Source of the DNA: an uncultured Eubacteriales bacterium
GTDB lineage: Bacteria > Bacillota > Clostridia > Oscillospirales > CAG-272
Direction of reading: 5' to 3'
NCBI GenBank assembly: GCA_934477985.1
Contig: CAKSOR010000001.1
Coordinates: forward strand, 1 to 39,219
DNA length: 39,219 nucleotides
In this document: positions 15,687 through 22,841 of the stretch, piece after piece
How the letters are laid out: each line of letters opens with the position of its first letter
How positions within the stretch are numbered: the first letter of the stretch is position 1
Notes under the pieces: model-generated
The model's input: only the letters and a program-made list of their open reading frames with translations
Databases searched by the model: none
Told to the model about the DNA's origin: nothing
Position numbers and translations under genes: made by a program

Positions 15687-15689
15687 TTT

Positions 15690-16571
15690 ATGGGGGACAA
15701 AATGGAAGACAGAAAAATGACCGATTCCGAGCTCACGGCTGAGCTTGGGAAGCTGAAAACCATCTCTCTTGTCGCGACCGTGTTCGTCTATCTGCTCGGC
15801 GCGCTGATGATTGTGATGTTCATCACCGGAAACACCGTGCCGGCGTTCGTGCTGCTGGTGCTTGCGTTTGTCGCGGGCTGGTTCAAAATAAGCTCCGACA
15901 AGAGGATAAAAAAGCTCACCGGCGACAACCTGATGAGCTCAATACTCACCGACACCTTCGGCGAGTACAAATATCTCCCGCACGGACACCTGAGTGTCGA
16001 CGCGGTAAAGAGCGCCGGGCTCGACCTGCCCGAGTTCAACGAGGCGGGCGGAAGCGACTACCTCAAAGCCGTCTGGAAGGGACTGCCGATCGAGCTCTCG
16101 AACATACAGCTGGACCTCGCCGACTCGATAATCGACGCCGACGGAAACAATCAGGAGCGCCGCAAGAACATCTTCACCGGCGTCTGGATGATCTGCGACA
16201 CCGGAAGGAAATCCGAAGCCGGCGTCCGCGTCACCGAGCGCTCAAAGTCCGGCAAGGGCGGTATCCGCACCGAGAACGAGGAGTTCAACGCGCGCTTCAA
16301 TGTCGCGTCTGAAAGTGAGCTCGAGGCGTTCAGAGTCCTGACGCCGCACATGATGGAGCGGATAATGAAAGTGAGCGGCGGCGCTGACAAGCTGCATATC
16401 TCCTTCCTCGCCGACGGAAAAGTGCATATCGCGCTCGAGGGCAAACAGTTCTTCGGGCTCGGCAAGGGCGCTCCGGACGTTTCGAAGCTGCGCGAAAAAT
16501 TCACGTCCGAGCTCGGCGGGCTGACCGGGATAATCGACGAACTCGGGCTCTGCGAAAGAAAGGACGGCTGA
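15690..16571 (+). CDS. DUF3137 domain membrane protein
   Basis: A 293-residue protein with two membrane helices at about residues 25-66 and a large C-terminal DUF3137 domain. The typical sequence is ENEEFNARFNVASE followed by LTPHMMERIM. The start may be ATG 15690 or ATG 15702; the latter has GGGGGA at a better distance. It lies 3 nt after lemA. Function unknown; co-occurrence with LemA suggests an envelope complex. Confidence 0.85.
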   Translation: MGDKMEDRKMTDSELTAELGKLKTISLVATVFVYLLGALMIVMFITGNTVPAFVLLVLAFVAGWFKISSDKRIKKLTGDNLMSSILTDTFGEYKYLPHGHLSVDAVKSAGLDLPEFNEAGGSDYLKAVWKGLPIELSNIQLDLADSIIDADGNNQERRKNIFTGVWMICDTGRKSEAGVRVTERSKSGKGGIRTENEEFNARFNVASESELEAFRVLTPHMMERIMKVSGGADKLHISFLADGKVHIALEGKQFFGLGKGAPDVSKLREKFTSELGGLTGIIDELGLCERKDG

Positions 16572-16572
16572 A

Positions 16573-16755
16573 ATGACATTCCAGACCTCACTCATAATCT
16601 TCATCGCCGCGATAGTGAGCGTTATACTCACGGCGGTTTTCAGAAAGAACCTCGGTCGGGCGTTCCTGCCGGGCGTCATAATAAGCGCGGTTATAGCGCT
16701 CGCGGCGCTTATCTACATGCTGCTGACGATCATCCTAGTCGGCGGCGTCGATTAG
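16573..16755 (+). CDS. Small two-helix membrane peptide
   Basis: A 60-residue protein made almost wholly of two hydrophobic helices (residues 5-22 and 32-56) separated by RKNLGR. It starts 1 nt after the DUF3137 stop and has a GAAAGGA upstream, so it belongs to the LemA operon. Its UAG stop (16753-16755) is formed by the left arm of the inverted repeat at 16751-16847. It may have been shortened by insertion of that element, or its stop may simply lie there. Function unknown. Confidence 0.65.
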   Translation: MTFQTSLIIFIAAIVSVILTAVFRKNLGRAFLPGVIISAVIALAALIYMLLTIILVGGVD

Positions 16756-16847
16756 ATCTGTTCGATAACCCGACTTTAGCGTATGAAAATGGCGATGAAA
16801 TCGACATTTTCATTTACAATTCGGGAGGGTTATCGAACAGATCTAAT
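16751..16847. repeat. 97-bp nested inverted repeat (MITE-like)
   Basis: Perfect 21-bp outer arms at 16751-16771 and 16827-16847 (starting ATTAGATCTG and ending CAGATCTAAT). Inside is a second hairpin: ATGAAAATG (16783-16791) with CATTTTCAT (16805-16813), and CGAT/ATCG around a GAA loop. Size and shape fit a miniature inverted-repeat element. No obvious target-site duplication flanks it (GTCG versus AAAC). No T-run follows the arm, so it is not a simple terminator; a normal terminator follows at 16859. Confidence 0.8.
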
Positions 16848-16858
16848 AAACACAAAAA

Positions 16859-16892
16859 GGCTCTGCCGGGATTCCGACAGAGCCGATTTTTT
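16859..16892. terminator. Bidirectional intrinsic terminator
   Basis: GGCTCTG (16859-16865) pairs with CAGAGCC (16878-16884), with CGG/CCG inside, then GATTTTTT. The left flank is CAAAAA, so it also serves the minus-strand FAD oxidoreductase gene ending at 16930. Confidence 0.88.
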
Positions 16893-16929
16893 GTCGCCGT
16901 GATGACGTCATTCGCGGTAGCGCCGCGGT

Positions 16930-18738
16930 TTATTTGAGGATAACCGAGTAAATCCCGGCTTTTTCAGCGCCGTACGCCCCGAGCGGAATCAGTCTGATGC
17001 GCTTTACCTCAGTGCCGAGCGGGAGCTTCCAGAGCCGCTTGTAGTTCTCGTCTACCTTCACGACCGACTTGAATTCCCCGCTTCCGTCGTCGACAAGAAC
17101 CTCGAACGACTTTAAGAGCGTGTCCGGCAGGTGCGCGAATTTCTCGTCGAGCTGGCGGTTGCAGCGCATCGGATAGTCCTTCGCCTGCCAGTAGACGCCC
17201 TCCTCGAAGCTGTCGCGGTTGAGGTCGCTGTCAAATATGAAGCGCACCTCGTCCGGCTTTCTGACCTCAGGGAAGATAATGTCGAGGCTGTCGCCGAAGT
17301 CCATCACGAGCTTGTGGTCAACGCCGTCGACAACGCGGTCGAGTCCGTCAAAGAGGATTCCGGCGTCGGTCGCCTTATCGCCCGAGATAACCTCGGCTCT
17401 CGCGCCCTCCGACATCGGCGTCAGAGCGCGGCTCGAGAACGGAAGCCAGCAGTCGTCCTCCATCAGGGTCTGGCGGAGCTCGCCGATGTGCGACTCATAG
17501 ATTCCGCGCGGCGAGGTGCCGTATCTTATCGCCATAGCAGCCGCCGTGCCCATCGCCTGACCGAGCGTGGAGCAGGTGCCCATGACGCGGCAGGACGACA
17601 TCGCGGTGTGCGTGCAGGAGATGTTGCGCCCCGAGAACATCAGGTTGTCGATATTCTTCGAGTACAGGCAGCGGTAGGGGATTCCGAACGGCGACGGAGC
17701 GGGATGGAATATCGTCGGGCGCTCCTTCGTGCCGAAGCCGTCGGGATTGTGGTCGTCCATCGACCAGCCGCCGTAGGCTATGAGGTCGTCGAAGTGCCCG
17801 CCCTCGCGGACGTCGCTCTGCTTTAAGATGTAGTCGCCGACATATCTGCGGCTCTCGCGCTTTCCGGGCAGGAATCCGACCCAGTCGAGCTCCCAGTTCT
17901 TCGCGTCGTAGTGACCCGAATTCTTGTAGAAATCCCAGACGCCGAAGGTGATCTTCAGAAGCTCGTGGCGCAGGGTCTCGGTGTCGGCGATCGAGTCGAC
18001 GTTGCCGCCGAGCTCGATCCACCAGAAGTTGTCGCCCTTGAACGCGAGCGGGTTCTTGAGGTTCACGCGGTGCGAGATAGTCTCGTCGGTGAACTTTGTC
18101 GCCCAGTCTGGCGCTTTGTAAGGCACTTCGCGGTCGGTCTCGCGCACCTGCATAAGGCAGGACATTCCCATCGTCTTGTTGTCCGAGACCTCGGGCGCGA
18201 TGTCCTCGCCGAACTCGTCGCGCGCCTCGCGTCCCATCCTGAATTCCGCGCCGGTAAGCGGGGCTAAAACGCTGTCGCCCGAGCAGTCGCAGAATATCTT
18301 CGCCTTCACCTCGTGGAACTTCTGAGTCGTCGTCTGCCAGCCCTTTATCGAGCTTACAGTGTTTTTGTCCATCACGGCGTCAAGGCAAGAGCAGTTGAGA
18401 ATCAGCTCAACGTTCGGCTCGTTCAAAAGGAGCTCGTAGGTGACGCTGTCCCAGATCGAGAAGTTGAGCGTCGGGTTGCGCCTCAGGTTCATCAGCGCGA
18501 GCTCCTCGGTGATGCCCGACTCGTTTCTGTCGCGGCCGCGCGCGCCGCGTATCCACATTCTTATCTCGCTCGAGGCGTTTCCGCCGACGACCGGGCGGTC
18601 GTGCATGACGACGACTTTCGCCCCGTGGCGCGCCGCCGCGGTCGCCGCGAAGAGTCCAGCCGCGCCCGCGCCGATTATACAGATGTCGGCTTCATGCTTT
18701 ATCGTTTCGAATCCGAATATTTCACTCTTATGTATCAT
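16930..18738 (-). CDS. FAD-dependent oxidoreductase
   Basis: A 602-residue flavoprotein. The dinucleotide-binding motif GAGAAG is at residues 23-28, followed by VVVMHDRPVVGGNAS and RMWIRGARG. This layout is typical of the FAD_oxidored group (PF12831) found beside glycan genes. The last 150 residues after about 450 look beta-rich, like a discoidin-type accessory domain. No signal peptide. ATG 18738 fits the promoter at 18793-18821 but has a weak ribosome site; AAAGGA lies about 32 nt upstream. The substrate is unknown. It is a single-gene unit closed by the terminator at 16859-16892. Confidence 0.82.
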   Translation of the reverse strand: MIHKSEIFGFETIKHEADICIIGAGAAGLFAATAAARHGAKVVVMHDRPVVGGNASSEIRMWIRGARGRDRNESGITEELALMNLRRNPTLNFSIWDSVTYELLLNEPNVELILNCSCLDAVMDKNTVSSIKGWQTTTQKFHEVKAKIFCDCSGDSVLAPLTGAEFRMGREARDEFGEDIAPEVSDNKTMGMSCLMQVRETDREVPYKAPDWATKFTDETISHRVNLKNPLAFKGDNFWWIELGGNVDSIADTETLRHELLKITFGVWDFYKNSGHYDAKNWELDWVGFLPGKRESRRYVGDYILKQSDVREGGHFDDLIAYGGWSMDDHNPDGFGTKERPTIFHPAPSPFGIPYRCLYSKNIDNLMFSGRNISCTHTAMSSCRVMGTCSTLGQAMGTAAAMAIRYGTSPRGIYESHIGELRQTLMEDDCWLPFSSRALTPMSEGARAEVISGDKATDAGILFDGLDRVVDGVDHKLVMDFGDSLDIIFPEVRKPDEVRFIFDSDLNRDSFEEGVYWQAKDYPMRCNRQLDEKFAHLPDTLLKSFEVLVDDGSGEFKSVVKVDENYKRLWKLPLGTEVKRIRLIPLGAYGAEKAGIYSVILK

Positions 18739-18792
18739 CTTGATTTGCAGGAATTTGATACCCCGCGTTCCTTTCAAAATATCTTCGATAAT

Positions 18793-18821
18793 AGTATAGC
18801 CTGTTTTTTCCGATTTGTCAA
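18793..18821 (-). promoter_or_regulatory. Promoter of the FAD oxidoreductase gene
   Basis: Minus strand TTGACA (18821-18816), 17-bp spacer, TATACT (18798-18793); leader about 48 nt. Confidence 0.78.
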
Positions 18822-18830
18822 GGCTTTTGG

Positions 18831-18871
18831 TGAAAATAAATATGCGGAAGAGAAAAATTCTTCCGCATATT
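18831..18871 (-). terminator. Terminator of the ten-gene nad/aro operon
   Basis: Perfect 13-bp stem between 18839-18851 and 18859-18871 (GCGGAAGA/TCTTCCGC core), 7-nt loop. On the minus strand it is followed by TTTATTTTC. It lies between the end of the last operon gene (18911) and the FAD gene promoter. Confidence 0.82.
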
Positions 18872-18910
18872 ATCAATATTCAGCAAAGCACCTTCAATTT
18901 TCTGCAAAGC

Positions 18911-19726
18911 TCACAGAAAGAGCCCGAGCTGAAGGTATGCCGAGCCGGTCTCGCCGGGACGCGGCTGAAGGTCGATCTGCACGCAGTAGAAGCCGTTGTT
19001 GACATACGCGACGCGGTCGACTCCGGCGACCCGGTCGGGAGTCAGGCAGAGTGTCAGCGCCTCTCCGGCGTCGTCCTCGGCTTTCAGGGTCAGCGCCCTG
19101 CCGTCGTAGCCGATCTCGTTCACATAGACGGCGTGCGCCATCGGGTCCTGCACCCGCTCGTTGAGGGTCAGCATGACCATCGCCTCGTCGGGATCGGAGG
19201 TCGCGTCGTAGACCGCCATCGCCGAGTCGCAGAACCAGCCGAGCGTGTCGAGGTCGTAGATTCCGGTGAAAAGGCGGTTCAGACCGATGTCGAAAGCCTT
19301 GTAGCTCTCGTCGTCCGAACGGTGATCCTGCGCCTTCTTCTCGTCGCGCGGGATCGTAAGGAAGGACAGCCGCACGACATAGCGGTCGGGCTCGTCCTCG
19401 GTGAGCCTCGGATAGACCTCGCAAGCCGTCTCGACCTCGAGAGTGTAGACGTAGTAGTCGTTCGAGACCGGGCGGACCGAGACGACGTTCTCCTCGGTGA
19501 AGGCGGCGCAGTTCCAGTTCTCGTCGGCGATCGTCACTCCGCAGCAGGAGCAGGTGTAGATATACGGCGCGATGAAGGGTCGACCGCCGTCAGCGTCGGT
19601 CATCACGCAAGCCGACTTCGCCCCGCGGAAGAGCTCGCAGAGCTGCTCGAAGCCCTCGTAGTCGCGCGTTGACCAGAACACCCGGTCGACCATCTCATGG
19701 TTCTTAGCGTTCTCCATAGAACTCAT
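18911..19726 (-). CDS. Protein of unknown function with CSCCG motif
   Basis: A 271-residue soluble acidic protein that I do not recognise. It contains YTCSCCGVTI at about residues 57-66, a cysteine cluster that could bind metal or form a disulphide, and otherwise mixed alpha/beta sequence without signal or membrane segment. Its ATG overlaps the stop of the exported foldase gene (ATGA), and it is the last gene of the operon before the terminator at 18839. A second ATG lies three codons in. Possibly an immunity- or chaperone-like partner; nothing in the sequence proves it. Confidence 0.68.
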   Translation of the reverse strand: MSSMENAKNHEMVDRVFWSTRDYEGFEQLCELFRGAKSACVMTDADGGRPFIAPYIYTCSCCGVTIADENWNCAAFTEENVVSVRPVSNDYYVYTLEVETACEVYPRLTEDEPDRYVVRLSFLTIPRDEKKAQDHRSDDESYKAFDIGLNRLFTGIYDLDTLGWFCDSAMAVYDATSDPDEAMVMLTLNERVQDPMAHAVYVNEIGYDGRALTLKAEDDAGEALTLCLTPDRVAGVDRVAYVNNGFYCVQIDLQPRPGETGSAYLQLGLFL

Positions 19727-20775
19727 TTCGCCTTTCCGTTCACGATGACGAAGTCGGGGAGCTTGGTCTGGAAGAGCACGTACTGCTTGATATAGGGCTT
19801 GCCGTACTCGTCGAACTGCGTCTGGGTGAAGCCCTCAGCCTCAAGATCGGCGTCCGATACCGTGATGCCCTCGATCTCGGCGATCGCCTGAGCCGCGAGA
19901 TACTGCGTAGCCGCCGCCTCGTAGCTCTCCATGTTGCCGTCGATATAAGCCTGCTTTGACTCGTAGCCGTAGAACTGCACAAGCACCTGCTCAACGGTCA
20001 TGCCGGTCATCGTCGCGTAGTAATCATATCGCGAGAGATCCTCCTCGACGATATAGTCGATGACGCTCTGCGGGAGATCGGAGACGGTCGCGTCGGCGAG
20101 GAGATTCCAGAAGAACTCGTTCTTCTGCTTCTCGACAACCCACTCCTCGATATTCTCGATGAGCGCCTCGGGCGTGTCGAAGCCGTAGCTCGACGCGATC
20201 TCGGCTGTCAGTTCAGCCTTGATGTAATCGCCCTGAATATAGTTTATCGTCGTCACGAAAACCGCGTCCTTTCCGGCGAGATCGGGATTGTTCTCGTAGG
20301 GAGTCGGGAAAGTGACCTCGACATTTATAGTCTCGCCCGGCTTGTGACCGATCAGCTGCTCTAAGAAGTCGTCGATATACGAGGTTTCGCCGATCGTGAC
20401 GTCAGTGCCCGCGCCCTGAGTCGTTCCGCCCTCGAACTCAACGCCGTCGACCGAGCCGACATAGTCGATGTTGACGGTGTCGCCGTCAGCGACCGCGCGG
20501 TCGGTGATGCGCTCGTAGGTCGAGAAGTTAGCGAGAACCGAGTCGAGCTGGGTCTGAACCTCCTCCTCGGAGGCGATCAGGATGTCCGCGTCGTACTCCG
20601 CGCCCTTGTAGGTCGGGAGAGTGACGATATCAGAGGCTTTGACGCCCTTGAAGAAGCCGTTTTCGTCGAGTCCGTCGCTCGGGGTGGTGGTCGTGTCGGT
20701 CTTTCCGCAGGCAAAGAGCTGCGCGCCGACGAGGGTCAGGGCTAAGAGAGCCGAGACAGGTTTTAAAAGTTTCAT
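19723..20775 (-). CDS. Trigger-factor-like lipoprotein peptidyl-prolyl isomerase
   Basis: A 350-residue lipoprotein with signal peptide and lipobox QLFAC (Cys23). An FKBP-type isomerase domain follows at about residues 90-180 (DGDTVNIDYVGSVDG, FEGGTTQGAGTDVTIG, FLEQLIGHKPGETI). From about 190 it has an all-helical segment like the trigger factor C-terminal domain. Ordinary trigger factor is a cytosolic ribosome-bound chaperone; the ribosome-binding N-domain is missing here and the protein is exported. A surface foldase role comparable to PrsA is likely. AAGGAG supports ATG 20775. It follows ispE by 15 nt. Confidence 0.85.
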   Translation of the reverse strand: MKLLKPVSALLALTLVGAQLFACGKTDTTTTPSDGLDENGFFKGVKASDIVTLPTYKGAEYDADILIASEEEVQTQLDSVLANFSTYERITDRAVADGDTVNIDYVGSVDGVEFEGGTTQGAGTDVTIGETSYIDDFLEQLIGHKPGETINVEVTFPTPYENNPDLAGKDAVFVTTINYIQGDYIKAELTAEIASSYGFDTPEALIENIEEWVVEKQKNEFFWNLLADATVSDLPQSVIDYIVEEDLSRYDYYATMTGMTVEQVLVQFYGYESKQAYIDGNMESYEAAATQYLAAQAIAEIEGITVSDADLEAEGFTQTQFDEYGKPYIKQYVLFQTKLPDFVIVNGKAK

Positions 20776-20790
20776 TTTTATCTCCTTAAA

Positions 20791-21672
20791 TTAAAAATTA
20801 TTTTCGTAGTATGGTTCGCAGACCGACGCGAAAACACCGTCCTTCTTGAGGACGTCCGCCGCCCTCTCAGCCGTTTCGCGGTCACTGAATATTCCGAAGA
20901 ACGACGGTCCGCTGCCGCTCATCAGAGCGCCGAGAGCGCCGTTTTCAAGCATCGACGCCTTTATCCCCGCCGCGACCGGTCGGACGGGCAGGACAGCCGA
21001 CTCGAAGATGTTGCCCGCGGCGGCGGCGATCTCCTCCGCTGTTCCGCCGAGCCTTGACGTGAACGCGCTCACATCCGGGCGCTCGGAGAAGTCGTACATC
21101 TCGTCGAGCCGCCGGTAAGCCCAGGGCGTTGAGACACCCTCTCCGCCGCAGGCTATGACGAAATAGCATTCCGGAAGTCTCCGGCAATCCGAAAACTTAT
21201 CGCCGATGCCGCGCGTGACGCTTATCCCGCGCTTTATACAGAACGGAACGTCCGCGCCGAGCCCCGAGCCTATTTCAAAAAGCTCAGCCCGGTCAAACCT
21301 CGTTCCGAAGAGCTCGTTCAGTCCGATCAGCGTCGCGGCGGCGTCGGTGCTTCCGCCGGCGAGTCCGGCTGCGATCGGAATGCGCTTTTCAATCCGCACC
21401 GAAACATTGAAACTGCCGATCCCGGCGGCGCGGAAGAACTCCTGCGCGGCGCGGTAGCAGAGATTGCTCTCATCGCAGGCGAGCGAGTCGACGCTGCACG
21501 AGACTGTTATACGCCTTACGCGTTCCTCTGAATTGAGCCGCTCGATTGTCAGCGTGTCGAAGAGCGTGACAGTCTGCATGACGCTCTCGATGTCGTGGTA
21601 GCCGTCCGGGCGCTTTGAGGCGATGTCGAGCCAGAGATTTATCTTCGCCGGGGCTTTTAGTGTTATCTCCAT
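20791..21672 (-). CDS. ispE: 4-diphosphocytidyl-2-C-methyl-D-erythritol kinase
   Basis: A 293-residue GHMP kinase that phosphorylates CDP-ME in the MEP route to isoprenoids. Visible motifs: KAPAKINLWL at the start, the ATP loop PIAAGLAGGSTDAAATL, and the C-terminal GSGPSFFGIF. ATG 21672 is chosen because MEITLKAPAKIN is the standard family start, with GGAGG 7 nt upstream. The open frame further upstream lies inside the DUF362 gene. It begins 2 nt after the DUF362 stop, so the two are co-translated. Confidence 0.96.
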   Translation of the reverse strand: MEITLKAPAKINLWLDIASKRPDGYHDIESVMQTVTLFDTLTIERLNSEERVRRITVSCSVDSLACDESNLCYRAAQEFFRAAGIGSFNVSVRIEKRIPIAAGLAGGSTDAAATLIGLNELFGTRFDRAELFEIGSGLGADVPFCIKRGISVTRGIGDKFSDCRRLPECYFVIACGGEGVSTPWAYRRLDEMYDFSERPDVSAFTSRLGGTAEEIAAAAGNIFESAVLPVRPVAAGIKASMLENGALGALMSGSGPSFFGIFSDRETAERAADVLKKDGVFASVCEPYYENNF

Positions 21673-21674
21673 CG

Positions 21675-22841
21675 TCAGCCTCCGAGAAGCTTCATGACCG
21701 GGTTCTTCTTTATGACGACCGCCTTTACCGGACAGAGCTCCTGACAGCAGAAGCATTTGATGCAGTCGCGGTCGATGATGTGCGCGTGCTTCTTCGAATC
21801 GCCGACAAGCCCGATCGTCTTCTTCGGACAGCTTCGCGCGCACGCCCCGCAGCCGATACATTTCGCGGTCTCGACAAATGGCTTCGGCTGAAGCCAGCGG
21901 TTCAGCCGTCCGCCGAAGGCTTTAGTGAGGAATGTGAGCGCCGATGTGTCGCCCGCCGAGCTGTCAGGCTTCACGAAATCGCTCACCCGCTCGGGCGCGA
22001 CTCCGATGACTGTCGGCGAGTCGCAGGCGTATCCGCGCTTTTTTGCCTCCTCGAGCATGATGACCTCGTCGAATCCGATCAGCTTCGTTCCGACAATGTC
22101 GACATTGAAAGGGTTGATCCCGGCGATAAGATAGCCGAGTTTCCGCGGCTCGCCGCCGGTCGGACCGTTGCCCTCCATCGCGACGATTCCGTCGAGCAGG
22201 TTGAAGGTCGGCTTGTTCCCGGCGAAGAAAGCGCAGAGGTCGGTCAGCATCGAACCGAAATCGCCGTAATCGGGGAATCTCGCGTGGGTCTCGACTTTCG
22301 CGAGCCCGGGGATTGAGCCGAAATAATTCTTGACCGCGCCGCTGAATTTAGTCAGCGCGTGGCTCTTGAGCTTCGCCAGATTGACGATGACGTCGGCGTC
22401 GAGGAGCGGGGTTATCAGCTCGAAGCCGTGCGCGGTCTTCGCGTCGGGGAGCGCGACCTCTCGGCTTGATGTGTCGGTATTCAGCCTGACGCCGTACTTT
22501 TCGGCGACCGGGGTGATTTGGCAGGCATTGTAGAAGCCCTTCAGCGCCGACTCGGTGTAGAGTCCTGGCGGACTCTCGGCGATCAGAATATCGGCGGCGG
22601 AGTCCTTCAGAACGCGTATCATCGCCTCGAGGACAGCCGGATGAGTCGTCGCGGCGGCGTCGGGCGATTTCTTCATGACGAGGTTCGGCTTGATTACAAC
22701 CCTTTTGCCGTCGAACATTCCGGAAAGCCCGAGCTCCTTTAATTGTCCGCGGATGGTCGACTCAATCAGACCGACATCGTATCCGCCGACCCTCGCGAGC
22801 GCGACCGGCTCGTTTTTGTCGATTCCTTTTGTAAATTCCAT
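21675..22841 (-). CDS. DUF362 protein with two 4Fe-4S clusters
   Basis: A 388-residue protein. The N-terminal three quarters are a DUF362 domain (VVIKPNLV, VNLAKLKSHALT, GAVKNYFGSIPG). The C-terminus is a 2[4Fe-4S] ferredoxin: CIGCGACARSCP and CIKCFCCQELCP. An electron-transfer role is likely; the partner is not known. The start ATG 22841 shares a base with the stop of nadB (TGATG); GTG 22844 is an alternative. It lies between nadB and ispE. Both NadA and the late MEP enzymes need iron-sulfur clusters, so a link to cluster chemistry is possible but unproven. Confidence 0.88.
   Translation of the reverse strand: MEFTKGIDKNEPVALARVGGYDVGLIESTIRGQLKELGLSGMFDGKRVVIKPNLVMKKSPDAAATTHPAVLEAMIRVLKDSAADILIAESPPGLYTESALKGFYNACQITPVAEKYGVRLNTDTSSREVALPDAKTAHGFELITPLLDADVIVNLAKLKSHALTKFSGAVKNYFGSIPGLAKVETHARFPDYGDFGSMLTDLCAFFAGNKPTFNLLDGIVAMEGNGPTGGEPRKLGYLIAGINPFNVDIVGTKLIGFDEVIMLEEAKKRGYACDSPTVIGVAPERVSDFVKPDSSAGDTSALTFLTKAFGGRLNRWLQPKPFVETAKCIGCGACARSCPKKTIGLVGDSKKHAHIIDRDCIKCFCCQELCPVKAVVIKKNPVMKLLGG

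Noticed and set aside
16751..16847. Reading the nested inverted repeat as the operon terminator
   Set aside because: Arms are 55 bp apart and no T-run follows; a proper terminator lies at 16859-16892.
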